The notes below the pieces were generated by a model. The model saw only the letters and a list, made by a program, of their open reading frames with translations, was not told the DNA's origin and made no database searches. The translations under genes were made by a program, and so were the position numbers. This document shows, one piece after another, positions 12,267 to 23,849 of a stretch of 64,000 bases of DNA; positions within the stretch are counted from its first letter, which is position 1, and each line of letters opens with the position of its first letter. This DNA comes from Cycas panzhihuaensis. Lineage: Eukaryota; Cycadophyta. Location: positions 3,596,001-3,660,000 of the forward strand of contig CM041465.1 of NCBI GenBank assembly GCA_023213395.1, written 5' to 3'.

Positions 12267-12579
12267 CAAAAGAGGTTAATGTATTAAGGTTATTTATATA
12301 GATTAATTAAGTGACCTTAGGATATATTATTACCATTAGTCTCTTAATGAAATGTGATTTATGTGTAGTTAGATATAATTTTAGGTTCATGTCATTAGGT
12401 AAGAAAATCCTAACCCTAATCCTCATTCTCAATAACAAAAGGCAGAATCTAAAGGAGAGAGTCATTATTCATTCTCACCTCTAAGCTTTACTCTCATATA
12501 TTATTTTCATCTCTTCTTCATTCTCCATTGCCATTGTGTGCATGTGACTGATTTATTCCCTAGATCCATCATTTCTTCA
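12267..12579 (+). repeat. 5' LTR of copia element 2
   Basis: It aligns along its length with 26180-26493, sharing for example the CCTAACCCT, CTCCATTGCCAT and TAGATCCATC blocks. The terminal TG is not preserved in either copy, but the end CTTCA is shared. Confidence 0.9.
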
Positions 12580-12581
12580 TG

Positions 12582-12593
12582 TGGTATTAGAGC
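12582..12593 (+). promoter_or_regulatory. Primer binding site of copia element 2
   Basis: TGGTATTAGAGC lies two bases after the LTR. It is one base from the initiator tRNA-Met consensus TGGTATCAGAGC. Confidence 0.88.
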
Positions 12594-14600
12594 TAGAAGG
12601 GGATCTTTTCACTCCATTCCACTTGCATAGAATCATTTTGCCTCTATTTCACATTCAATGTGAAGTATTTAGAGTGAACTCATTATTTTCAAAACTTTGA
12701 GAGTTTTTTTATTATGCAAAGATTTTATTTCATTTACAATATATTTCAATATCTTCTATTTATTTGTAAGTGCATTGAGGATCAAAGTTTTTAACCGAAA
12801 GAAAGTTTCCTAGCTTTAGGGTCTTAAAAAAAGTTAGCTTTTTATTAATCTTTATCATTAATTTTAAATTTTGTTAAGGGAGATTCTATTGATTTTTTAT
12901 TATAAATTAATTATTAGTTATAAAATCTATGTTATAAATCTATAGGATAAATTTTTAGTTACCTGTAAGTGACAGAAATAAGCCTAAAATGTTTGAAAAA
13001 ATGTTATTTAGCCTTATGAGAGGTGAAAATTAAAAGTTGTCTATTTTTACTAAAAATTTGTAGTGAGGGATGCCCAAGAAAGATAAACATTTTTATCTTC
13101 TATGTCATCTCTAAATTCTACCTTGATCGACCTAAAAAAGTAGAAGTTCTGTCGACCCTAATTCGACTACTTTTAAAGGAAAATTTCTCAAAATTTTTAA
13201 TATATGTCAAAACTTCTTAAAGGATTTAGTAGATATAGCCTCAAGAAATTCAACAAATCATATTTCATTAGATTTTATGTATCAAAGAGAAAGTTTTTTT
13301 TAAAATTTAGATTTCTATTAAGGAAAGCCTCATAGGAGTTTTAGTGAGTTTCAAGTTATTTTTGCTCATTCTTAGAAGTTTCGCCATAAGACTTTTTGAC
13401 TTGCCATAGCGAGATCTATCATTTGGGAGAGTGAAGTTTTGAGCTGAGATGTTTCAGCCATTTCATATGGTTGCATGGCCATATAGAAGTTTCTGTCAGA
13501 AGATTTAGATTCTTCTCACTTTTCCTAATACTTTCTCTTTTAGTCATAATTTAAGTTTAGAAGTATATTTTTAAGTTTTTTGCTTTTTCCCTTTTTTTTA
13601 ACAAAAAAAGAAGGGGTTTTTCAAATAGCAAAAGTAAAAAAACTTATTGTAATAGTAAAACACCTAGATCATAGCAAAAATTGATGTTTATACTTAGCAT
13701 CTTTGTATATTTATTCATATATATACACATTAATAGACAAAAGTATAAAAGCAAGTATCAACATACTAGTAATTTATTTCAACAACATAAGCATAAATAT
13801 ATTTACATATTTCCTAAAATGAACTCATTATATTTAATTTATACCATTAGTTCTTGACTTATATGCATACTCACCTTAGTTAAAATAGACCATGATTGGC
13901 CGAAGTATAGGCCCTAAGAGAGGTGTGAGTTTCATACTAGGTCTAGCCTGGAATACTGGTGGGACAATAGGTTAACCATACCTACAAGCTCTTTTCAAAG
14001 ATTATCCTGATAACAAGTTGGGACAACTAAAACCTTAATATAGGATTAAAATGATCTAGGTCTAATATCCATCATTGCTATGAGATATGCACGTATTGTT
14101 TGACTCTTCGAATGAGGTATATAGCTACTCACTGGTGGATTGGATCAGGACTAGGAGTACCTGGGCTCCATTGCAACTTAGATTTCATCACCAAATACAA
14201 ATGAAAGTATCACATGTAAAGGACCTAATCATATACTATAAGACTTAGGCATTGAAACCTCACCTACATTTGGACATAAGTTAGAGGTTAGTGGCATGAC
14301 ACATCACCACTCTTTATTAGCTCTATATTAAGCCTCATTCTTGCATCATTGCTTATACTTATTCTTTATAATTGTTAAAAAATACTTAATTATTACTTAC
14401 CTCCTCATCATAGCATTCATTTATATATCCCTACTATGCTAAGTGTACTAGCCACACATGTGAGTGGCACATAATTTTGTCATCTCTTCTACTTCTTTAT
14501 CATCACTATATAATCTCAATTCAAGTAGAACGTTAACTACATATTGAAAGAAAAAGAAAATTAGGATTTATAGTATGCTAGAGTTTAAAATATTGAAAAG
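12594..14600 (+). other. Leader region of copia element 2 (about 2 kb, no gene seen)
   Basis: No coding frame can be supported between the primer site and the first gag-like sequence. The part at about 13850-14340 is less AT-rich and looks different from its surroundings, so an extra old insertion here is possible. I could not find matching ends. Confidence 0.45.
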
Positions 14601-15337
14601 TATAAAGGCCTTTAGAAATCCCACTTACAACCTACACCCATCATACCCGCAATAGCTACAACACATACTTCTGGTGGAATTACTCCAATAGCTCCTACAG
14701 ATACCATAGTCAAACTATAATAGGAGATAGATAATGAAAAGATTCGTGTAAGAATTCTATTAGTTACTGATCACTCCTTGCATAACTTGATTAACAAGGA
14801 GTAACATGATACAACCTAAAAGGTCCTTAAAGTTCTCAAGGAAAACTTTGATACTAAGTTAGACTTAGAATTTGTTCATCTTGTTCTGAAAATGAACAAA
14901 TTAAAAATGTAGAAGGGATGAGCTCATAAAATAATAAATCTCTTTCGACCAATAAAATAGGCAATTGATAAAGATTTTAAGACCTAATGTATCACTTGGG
15001 CATTCTTGATCTAATCATATCTACATGTCCCTCATTATAAAAATTTGCTTGGAAGTGGTCAATCTAGTGGAATATTGAAGACACTTAACTTTGAAGCACT
15101 TGCCAAGAAGTTCATAAAATTTTACAAGACCTTTGATACCAACTTTGTAGCCTCTTTCTCTCTTCTAGATGTAGCCTTTAAGGTGGAAGAAGAATCTTGC
15201 TATATAAAGAATCAAAATCCCTCTCGTGGTAGAGGAAATAATCAAGCAAGTGGAAGAGGAAGAAACATGGGAAATCATCTACAAGATCAACCAAACTCTT
15301 AGCCACAACCTCAGTGGTCTCAAGTCCAAGGGCCACC
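14601..15337 (+). pseudogene. gag: copia gag, 5' part (element 2)
   Basis: The frame shows the gag segment VLKVLKENFDTKLDLEFVHL (about 14826-14885) and then LGSGQSSGILKTLNFEALAKK. It ends with a Gly/Arg-rich basic linker (15225-15300: RGRGNNQASGRGRNMG) that in copia gag precedes the zinc knuckle. The gene is cut at 15337 by the gypsy insertion and resumes at 21659. In-frame stops are frequent. Confidence 0.78.
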
Positions 15338-16191
15338 TGTTGACTTTGGCTTCTCACTATACTTGTAAGAAAGTGCACTTGTCAAGGTATCACTGGTAGT
15401 CTAGTCTAGGATACAATTAACATATTTCATACACTTAGATCACATAGATTTATGCATAGTTCCATACAACCATGTCATAGTTTACATACAATAGTACCAT
15501 AAATAGTAGTATTCATTATTCAATCACCATAAAACATATAGAATCAACATTTTCCATGTAACTCTTCCTTTATTAAGTAATAAGTCTTTATACAATAAGT
15601 GCTTGAATGAATTTCCTATGCATTCCAACTATATACACTAATGTTGTCATATACATTCCTAGAAGGTATGCATCCTTGTATACTCCTCTGTGCTACTAGT
15701 ATATGTGATGGCTGTCATACCATTGTATGTCTAGAATAATTGGCTCTTACTTCTGGAATGATCCTCAAAGCATCATTAAATATGTCCCTTAGATGCCTTT
15801 TATGCAAAAGGTTATGACCTAAAGTCATAACCATACCTTTTTGTCACCAAGGTACCCTTTCACTTTAACATATGATTAAGTCTCCTTAATGGTGTCTTTT
15901 CAGATCCATACATTCGTACATATGTCCTTTTTGGCTAATGTCATCATTTCTAGGTGCCTTTAGGCCAGATCTATCTATATACCCCTTATTGTCTATTAGC
16001 GTACTGAAAATGGTACACATCCTATAATGCATATAAAAAAGATACGTATATGTCATATGTACCTAGATTGCATGTTTTCCACCTTTTTCCACTATGTATA
16101 CCTCCATACGATCTGTACCTATATTCCTCTGGTTAATACAAGCCTGTATTCCATCCTCCTTAAAGTCTATATACCAAAATATATCCCAACA
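15338..16191 (-). repeat. Left (3') LTR of nested gypsy
   Basis: 854 bp, same length as 20800-21653, with canonical TG and CA ends. It contains the block GGTTATGAC..AAAGTCATAACC near 15812, an imperfect inverted repeat found in both LTR copies. Confidence 0.95.
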
Positions 16192-16871
16192 TCTATCTCA
16201 GGTCAACATGATTGGGTTGAGCATCCTTGCTCATCAAAAAAATTTAAAATTTGGGGTATCCTTCCCCCTCTCTATTCTAAGGCTACTTGTACTTCCTCTA
16301 CTCTATTACTGGGTCTTGTGTAGCTATAATTTCCTCATTGATTTAATAAGGGTTATTATTATGGCATCTTTCTCTTTGATCTTCTCTTGAAGGGCAACTA
16401 TTTTTGCCTTATATTCCTCATTCATTCCTTTGATCAAATGAATTATTTCTTGCGTTTTTTGTTCTATTTGGGTTAGCTATGATGATGTCTCCCATGTTTT
16501 CATTGTAGGAGGAAACTTTATCCATTCCTCAAAGGATAGTTCCACTTCAAATTCTTCCTCGTGTTTGCCCTCATCGCGTCTCCTCTTAGAACTTCCTTGT
16601 ATTGCTTGTTTAGTACAGTGTGGAATAGGAGTTCCTTTTGTGGTATGTATAGTGTATTTGATAGGTACATACACAGAATATTTAAATTTTTTTTTAATGT
16701 TTTTTTTTTTGTTTTGTTCAACTTTCCTTTGATTTTTCATATGATAATATATCTTTCCTCCATGATTTACCATGTTGCTTGTTTGTATGATATGAGTTAC
16801 GGTTGTTTTTTTTGTTTTTTATTTTTTATTTTTATTTTTTGTTACATATCAAAATGAATCATATTTCCATA
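16192..16871 (-). other. 3' region of nested gypsy between integrase tail and LTR
   Basis: An open minus-strand frame at 16477-16773 is Lys-rich and low in complexity, so I do not call it a gene. T-rich runs occur at about 16686-16715 and 16805-16840. No clear polypurine tract abuts the left LTR on the minus strand. Confidence 0.45.
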
Positions 16872-17300
16872 TCAAGGCAATCCAATTTGCCTCAACTTCA
16901 CGCAACATGATATAGTACAACTGGCTAATTCAACTAGTAGATTTGTCACTCCCTCGCTGTGATAGGGTTTAAGTTTACTTCCCTTGATAATTTCATGTAA
17001 TAGTTGGCCTGATAGTTTCTTCAACTGAATAGTGTCATTCTTGTACACCTTCTCAATCATATTTGGGCCTTTCCAATGCATCTTTAATTCTCCCTAAGGT
17101 ATTTGGGATTTGTTATCAAATCACCATACTTGATCACCCTTCTTGAAATATGATGTATTGTCATGGAAATCATGCGTTATCTTTTTTACCTTTTCCTTAT
17201 TGTGGTATGCTTTGTTGATTTCTTATTATGATCTCTTAATTGATCTTTTTTTATTATTTCTTCTCCCAACTAATGTTTTATACAATGTATTAAGTGGGTA
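16872..17300 (-). pseudogene. gypsy integrase, C-terminal half only
   Basis: The product shows FHDNTSYFKKGDQVW, then MHWKGPNMIEKVYKNDTIQL and IIKGSKLKPYHSEG (17081-16920). This is the GPF/Y-type C-terminal module of gypsy integrase, with the 'K-W-x-G-P' and 'L-K-P-Y-H' signatures. The zinc domain and D,D-35-E core are absent, because upstream sequence joins straight to the linker. One stop interrupts it. Confidence 0.8.
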
Positions 17301-17439
17301 GTTCCATATAACTATTCTCCATAAAAGGGATTTACATAATCTCTAATGTACTCTTCATGACTTCTATCTTCTAGAATGGCAATTTAGTTTCCTAGATTAG
17401 AATTTCTAGGGATACTCTTAGTAGGTTCCTTTTCTTCTT

Positions 17440-18082
17440 CCTTAGATTTGGCACTGATGGTTGAAAAGGATCTCTTATTGGGTAGGTGTACCTATAAAGA
17501 AGATGAGGAAGGATTGTTACTTCCTTTCTTGCATAGGGATGGGGCTGGGGAAGGGCAATCTACCTTAGGACCCACACAAGAGGTAGAGGGAAGGTTAAGG
17601 TTAGAGAGAGTTAGGGTATCAGGAGGTGAATTAGGATAAGGGTTTGGGTTATAAGGGGAATTTAGTTTTGGGTCTAGATTTTTTATGTTATGATTAATAT
17701 TAGTACAATCAACAAATTTAGATTTAATATCAACATCCTTAGTTACATTATGAGAAAGTAGGTTACACCTATAGGATGAGGGGTTGACTTCATATGCATC
17801 TTGTAGCCAATAATCCACAAATTTCATTCCATTCTCATCATCGAAAGAATTATAGATCTACTTAAAGTAAGTAGGTTCCATCTCTTGGGAGTTGATCAAC
17901 TTGGTTGGTTCTTTAGTCGTATGATGTAAGTTTCCTTTATCAAATGAGGACGTTGTTTCCTCACTTACAATTGTTGTGCTTGATCTATCATCTGGTATCA
18001 CCTTGATAGAATTATTTCCTAGCATTGGAAGGACTACTTCATTTCCACCATCTGATAATGTAAAGGTTACATCTCTCTAGTT
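17440..18082 (-). pseudogene. Protease-RT linker remnant
   Basis: An open minus-strand frame at 17492-17827 encodes a Pro/Ser/Asn-rich, low-complexity product (YNPNPYPNSPPDTLTLS) with no known domain. In gypsy elements such sequence lies between protease and RT. Here the RT that should follow is missing. Confidence 0.4.
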
Positions 18083-18420
18083 TTAGAGACATTGCATTTT
18101 GTATAACCAAGATCTCCCCAATAAGGCTAGATAGGGTGTTGCACCCTTCTCTATTTCCATAATTGTCAAATCAATTTTGACTATAATTCCTACCACATCC
18201 ACCTTAATGTTGGTAAGTTTTCCCATGAGTTGTATTAGCAATTTATTTGCTAACTTCAATGAATAAGTTATTGCTTCCAAATTTGGGATCCCCAACTTCT
18301 ACCATGTTGAGGTTGGTAGTATATTCATGGTAGCTTCTCCATCCATGATTACTCTTGAGAATGTTTCTCCTAACATAGTGATTGTTACCATTAGGTCCAT
18401 GTCAAAGGATGCCATTACTT
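18083..18420 (-). pseudogene. gypsy aspartic protease (nested element in copia 2)
   Basis: Reading down from about 18420, the product shows the active-site region VIMDGEATMNILP (about 18350-18310; Asp-Gly-x in place of D-S/T-G), then KLGIPNLEAITYSLKLANK. The closing hydrophobic block ATPYLALLGRSWLYKM (about 18140-18092) corresponds to the 'L-L-G-R-P-W-L' end of plant gypsy proteases. The open frame is 18083-18295. One in-frame stop lies just before it. Confidence 0.78.
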
Positions 18421-18874
18421 TCTTTAAAATCTTGGTAATTTATTGTTGTTGTAGTATTCCTCCTTTGATCTAATCTATTACTTGATATATAGGGATTATT
18501 AATTGTAATTGTTTAACCAAGTTTTCCATCAATAACAACATCCGTGGAATATCCTCTACTAGTAATCCTTTAAATAATTTCTTCATTTGTACCACTTGAG
18601 GTTATGATTTTTGTTCCTCTAGTACTTTCTCTTTCTCCTTTTGTCTATTTTTCTTATGCACACATGTTTAGTTTTTGATTTACCCATTGGTAGCATAGTC
18701 TCCATCTAGGTTAGCTCTTCTAATACGTATTTCACTTATCAGAATTGGTTTATGTTAGTTTGTAGGTTTGGATACCCTTCATTTTGTTCTCTTTTGCTTC
18801 TTTTGTAGTTTTACATTTTTACTTTTCTCTGGTATGATAGTCATTAGATTGGTTGCCTTTGCTTTCCCTTTGTA

Positions 18875-19260
18875 ATCTTCTGTTCTATGCTCTCTTGGCC
18901 CATAATTGTTGCATATGAATAGTTTGTGTTCATACTCTTGCTTGGCTAGACATTTTGATTTCCAATGTCTGAACTATAGACATATTAGACATCTCCTCAT
19001 TAGTTGCTTCTTTTTCAAGGATTCCTGTCTACTCCTCATTGTATATATATTCTAAGGTGGGTTGCCTCCTCTTCCCCTACCTCGTCCTCTATACGATCTT
19101 CCTCTAAGGTTGTAAAAAATAATCCTTTGTCGTATGACTATCCATATCACATATGTGGCAACATTTGTCCCTTTGGTATATTGCACTAATTTTCATATTG
19201 ATTTCACATTCCTTTGTTGTGTGTGAATTTTCTTCGTAGATGTGGCACCATTTTTCAACC
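18875..19260 (-). pseudogene. Four-knuckle CCHC zinc array of the nested gypsy gag
   Basis: Four CX2CX4HX4C-like units lie in a row: CHIYEENSHTTKEC (first Cys codon at 19247), CHICDMDSHTTKDY (19160), CLICL-stop-FRHWKSKC (18991) and CNNYGPREHRTEDY (18913). Units 1 and 2 share a frame and so do units 3 and 4; a one-base shift separates the pairs. Several cysteines read Tyr, a G-to-A change. Zinc knuckles in gag bind RNA. One or two are usual, so four is unusual. Confidence concerns the motif count, not function. Confidence 0.72.
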
Positions 19261-20657
19261 TTAAACTCTCAACCCTTCTTTTTCTTTGCCACTTCCTCTT
19301 CTCTACTATTTTTCATTTTTAATCTTGCTACTTCCTTTCTCAAAGCTTCCACTTTTGATTCTTCTTTTGAGACTCCCACCTGATAGAAGGGTCAGTTATG
19401 CTAATTTTGCTTTATCTCACTTATTTCCTCTTATAATCTTAGTAGGAGGGAATCATACCCTCTGACTTGAGCATCCATCTCTACTTTAAAATCTAGTGCC
19501 AACTCCTAAGCATTTTTCAATAATTGTAATGGACATACATGTATCATAGATTTTAGCTTTTCATTTAATCCTCTGAAAAAATAATTCTTCATATTATGGT
19601 CTATCACTGTCTCATTGATCATATTGGCAGCAATGATTTTCATATGGCTAATGTAGGTTAATATTGATTCACCCAGCCTCTGCTTTATTTCCCTTAGGGT
19701 GATTTCCATAGCTTTGTTGCTTCAATTTTTTTGAAACCTTTCCTTAAAAGACTTCTTTATATTGGCCCATGTTTTCTTCTTATTCAACTCTTTGTACCAT
19801 GCTAATGGTACTCCCCTCAGTGTGCAAGTAAATCTTGCTTTTATTTCATCCTCATCTATTATTTTCTTTATATTAATCAAGTTTTGGAACAAATATATAT
19901 GCTCTGTTGCATCCGAGGTGTCATTGAAGATCAATTTGATAAAATCTCTATAGTCATCCATCCTAGGTGACTGCATTGGTGTCCCACCTAATGGTGATTC
20001 TTCTTCTTTTACCTCCTCAAGGGATTCTACTTCTTCTTCTCCACTCTTCACTTTAGGTGGTGTATGTTGAGTGCTTATTGCAATGCTATCCCTTCTAAAA
20101 AGGGGATTCTTGAATGGCATCTTTGGGTGTATAGGCTCCAACACACCTAGCACTTGTACTATCAATGGTGTAACCACTATATACGATTACTCAGACTCTT
20201 TGTCTGATGAATCCTTAAAAAGGTGCCTTGTTAACTTATTTTTCTAATATACTAAGGGACCTTCCTCCACATTCTTCTCATTATCACTTAGGTCCTTTGG
20301 GGTATCTTTTACATGTATATTCTCCTCCTTCCTTAGGGTGTCTTTATGTTCCTTATTTACTTGTGGTTTTTCTTCCCTTTCTAGGCTAAATAGGTCATAC
20401 TTGATTGGGGCCAGTGTTAATACTATTTGTTTACCATTGCTTCTCTCTCCTTGCTCTTGAGGTATCTAGGCTCCACTTGCCTCAGATTCTTCAATGGACT
20501 ATCCTTTAGTCTTATTATTATGCAAACTTAGTATTCTTTCCCTTCTCATTTTTGACTCCTTTGACCATCGCAATGCTTTCTATCTACTTGTTACTTTACC
20601 TTTAGGTGAAGTATCTTTTTGTGGCTCTCCCACCTTTGAAGGCCTCTTAGGTGGCAT
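19261..20657 (-). pseudogene. gag: gypsy gag (nested element in copia 2)
   Basis: The ATG at 20657 (MPPKRPSKVGEPQKD) is in frame with the long open stretch from 20177 and is the likely start. An acidic N-terminal region comes first. The Retrotrans_gag core then shows ATEHIYLFQNLINIK, CTLRGVPLAWYKEL and WANIKKSFKERFQKN (to 19722), followed by TLREIKQRLGESILTYISHM and NYFFRGLNEKLKSMI (19709-19550). The segment EEVAKKKKG leads to the zinc knuckles. Stops are few, which suggests the element is younger than its copia host. It would form the virus-like particle shell. Confidence 0.85.
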
Positions 20658-20799
20658 TGGAAGGTCCCCTAGCTACCAAAGACTTAGTTACAACCTGCCA
20701 TCATGATGACAACTAGGGTCCTTTGTCCATTGAATATATCCCCCTTTATGAAACTCCTGTCCTTAGTCCCTCGTCAATGGATGTAGGCAATGAAACCAA

Positions 20800-21653
20800 T
20801 GTTGACTTTGGTTTCTCACTACACTTGTGAAAAAGTGCACTTGTCAAGATATCACTGGTAGTCTAGTCTAGGATACAGTCAACATGTTTCATACACTTAA
20901 ATCACACAAATTTATGCATAATTCCATACAATCGTATCATAGTTTACATATAATAGTATCATAAACAACAGTATTCATCATTCAATCCTCATAAAACACA
21001 TAGAATCAACATTTTCCATGTAACTCTTCCTTTATTAAGCAATAAGTCTTTATATAACAAGTGCTGGAATACATTCCCTATACATTCTAACTATATATAC
21101 TAATGCTATCATATACATTCCTAGAAGGTATTCATCCTTGTACACTACTTTGTGATGTTAGTATACATGCTAGCTACCGTACCATTATATGTCTAAAATG
21201 CTTAGATCTTACCTTTGGAATGATCCTCAAAGCATTATTAAATATATCACTTTGATGCCTTTTGGGTGAAAGGTTATGACACAAAGTCATAACCATACGT
21301 TTTTGTCACTAAGGTACCCTTTCACTTTAACACATGATTAAGTCTCCTTAACGGTGTCTTTTCTGATCCGTACATCCATACATATGTCCTTTTGGGCTGG
21401 TGTCATCATTTCTAGGTACCTTTAGATTAGATCTATCCATATATACCTTACTATCTACTAGCATACTAAAAATGGTACACATCTTGTAATGTATACCGAA
21501 AAGATACGTATCTATCATACATATCTAGACTGCATGTTTTCCATCTTTTTCCACTATGTGTACCTTTGTACGATCCATACCTACATTCCACTAGTCAATA
21601 CAAGCCTATATTCTATCTTCCTCAAAGTCTATGTGCCAAAATATATCCCAACA
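20800..21653 (-). repeat. Right (5') LTR of nested gypsy
   Basis: 854 bp, matching 15338-16191. On the minus strand it is followed after one base by TGGTTTCATTGCC (about 20786-20798), a possible primer site that is not the initiator-Met type. I cannot assign the tRNA. Confidence 0.94.
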
Positions 21654-21658
21654 CCACC

Positions 21659-23300
21659 TCAACAAAAAACAAGATAATCAGGCACAAATCAATACCCCTT
21701 CAAGGACTAGTAATTAAACTATTATATGTGATTAGTGTAACCATAAAGGACACTTTGCAAAAGATTACATAATTGCTACTTATAAGTTGGCCAAGTTCCA
21801 ACCAAGACATGGAGCTCATAATATTAAAGAAACTTGTGAAAAATCATTTAGTGGTGTAGGTTTTGTACAAATACACTTTCAAAGAATTAAGGGATCTTCA
21901 ACATCAAATACCATTGACTAATCATAGAGATACTTTGAAGCTTAATGTGTATATATCACTTGTGAATTCCATTAACCAATGCCAAGCTCTACTGGAATTA
22001 CAAATAGTGTTACTTCAATCGATGGACAATGGATTATGAACATATGAGTAACTCAATATATGACGTATAATTGCAGTCTATATCAAACATTTAACTCAAA
22101 TGTTCAAGGAGTTATTCACATAACTGATAAATCATAATAACTTATTGAAGGAATTGATAATATTTAGCTAAAACTCCTAGTCTTAAGAGATTTTACATTG
22201 CTTGATATCCTATATATATACAATCTTAAATAAAACCTACTCACCTTATCCACACTTGTATCTTGTGGATTTAAGTTAAGTGTAACTACAAATGACTAGA
22301 CTCTCTAGGTCGTTTACTCTCTAACTGATCAAGTGGTCTTGACTGAATATCTCATTAGCAAACTCTTTTGACTGAATGACTCTCCATCCTTTGAAGCCCA
22401 TTATGCTCAAAGCCCTTGTGTTAATGAAGAATTTACATTTAACACCATCCTAACCCATCTAATATTATCACTAGAAGCTCTTTAGCATGCTTGCATGGGC
22501 CATGTTCATATTAATAGACTTAGATATCCTTTTAATACTCTTCCAAGTCTTCCAAAGTTCTCTTGTAAGCCTTTTAAATATGAAGCTTATATCATTGCCA
22601 AATCTCATCTATAACCCTTTCTCAAAAGTTAGTGGAAATCAAGCCATCCATTATAATTAGTATACTTTGATCTATATGGACTGATACCCATTCCTTCACT
22701 AAAGGGAAATGTATATTACATCTCTTTTATTGATGATTTCACTAGGAAAGTATAGGTAGATTTTCTACCTAATAAAGATGAAGCCTTCCATGTATTTAAA
22801 GAATTCAAAGCCCACACTAAAAAAGAGTTAGGTTATCAACTCAAATATCTTTAAACTGATAATGGTGGTAAATATACCTCACGAGTTTGAAAGCTACCTT
22901 CGAGATAATAATATCAAACATTAAACAATAGTAGTAGGTATCCCACAATAAAATAGAGTTACTAAGCACATGAATAGGACAATCATGAACATGGATTAAG
23001 CTATGTTAGTATACAAAAATATACCTACCTACTTATGGGATGAATCCATCTAGATAACTATTTATTATATTAATGCTATTAGCCCATCAAAGGAAGGACA
23101 ATCACCTAATAAAACATTGCTAGGATAAACCTCCATTATTCACTACTTTGGCTCTATATGCTATACCTACATTCTATATGTAAATTAAAATAAACTCTAT
23201 CCAAGGGCACTTAAATATATATTTGTTGGATACCCTATGGATAAGAAAGGATGTAAGGTTTTTATACCTTCATAATGAAAAATCATGATTATTAGAGATG
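21659..23300 (+). pseudogene. copia gag 3' end, protease and integrase (element 2)
   Basis: The frame resumes after the gypsy. A zinc knuckle lies at about 21730-21770 (CD-stop-CNHKGHFAKDY). The protease is recognisable by VTQYMTYNCSLYQTF at about 22045-22090, with the catalytic triad lost. The pre-integrase region is weak. The integrase core begins with FDLYGLIPIPSLKGN (about 22670) and SFIDDFTRKV (about 22725-22755), then has TDNGGKY (about 22857). Beyond that it falls apart through shifts and stops. A linker frame with GRKVVQ-like ancestry leads into RT. Confidence 0.75.
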
Positions 23301-23849
23301 TCATTTTTTTAGAGACAACGTATTAGTTACTTAGACTGGACTCTGAAATACCCTTATACCACTATAATGATGTTATCGAGTATGATGTTTCAAATTCTAA
23401 AATTTAGGCCCGAGGGAGGGCTAACAGGGTGGGGGAGGGGGACACACATAAATTACTCTAAATATTTGAAGCTGATAATAGAGCCTTAGAGGATATAGGT
23501 TGTGACTCTGAACTGATGAGTGTATATATAGCACCATCCTTTAAAGATAGTAGAGTTGATAAAGGTAAAGTCATTATAGAAGAATCATCCTCTCCACATT
23601 CAGTTGACAAAGGTAAAACAATGGTAGAAGGATCATTTTTCCCAAGCATATTAACATCCTCCTCACAAAATGATTATTTTAATAAACAAGATGAGAACCA
23701 AGAAGTTGAAGAAATGAAGACCTCATTCCCAACTCAAGGATCTTGTGAAGCCTTCAAACTTAATAAGGATATCCAACCAAATAAGGTGGGAAAAATTAGC
23801 ACTCGAAGTACCCATAGAGCAAGGATGTAGGAATTATTACATACTAAAC

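Larger units (their letters stand above)
15338..21653 (-). mobile_element. Ty3/gypsy LTR retrotransposon nested in element 2; deletion derivative lacking RT
   Basis: Two 854 bp LTRs (15338-16191 and 20800-21653, TGTTGAC...CCCAACA) are flanked by a perfect CCACC duplication at 15333-15337 and 21654-21658. Internal coding is on the minus strand: gag from 20657, an array of zinc knuckles, protease near 18.1-18.4 kb, a linker, then only the C-terminal half of integrase at about 17.3-16.87 kb. RT, RNase H and the integrase core are absent, so the copy is non-autonomous. Without the deletion the gene order would be that of a Ty3/gypsy element. Confidence 0.93.

Noticed and set aside
12594-14600. 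A further nested insertion inside the copia 2 leader, suspected because the element is about 2 kb too long
   Set aside because: I could not find paired ends, a duplication or coding sequence to define it.
16027-16390. Two overlapping 98-codon plus-strand frames at the edge of the nested gypsy LTR
   Set aside because: They start within the LTR, read against the element's coding strand and have low-complexity translations.
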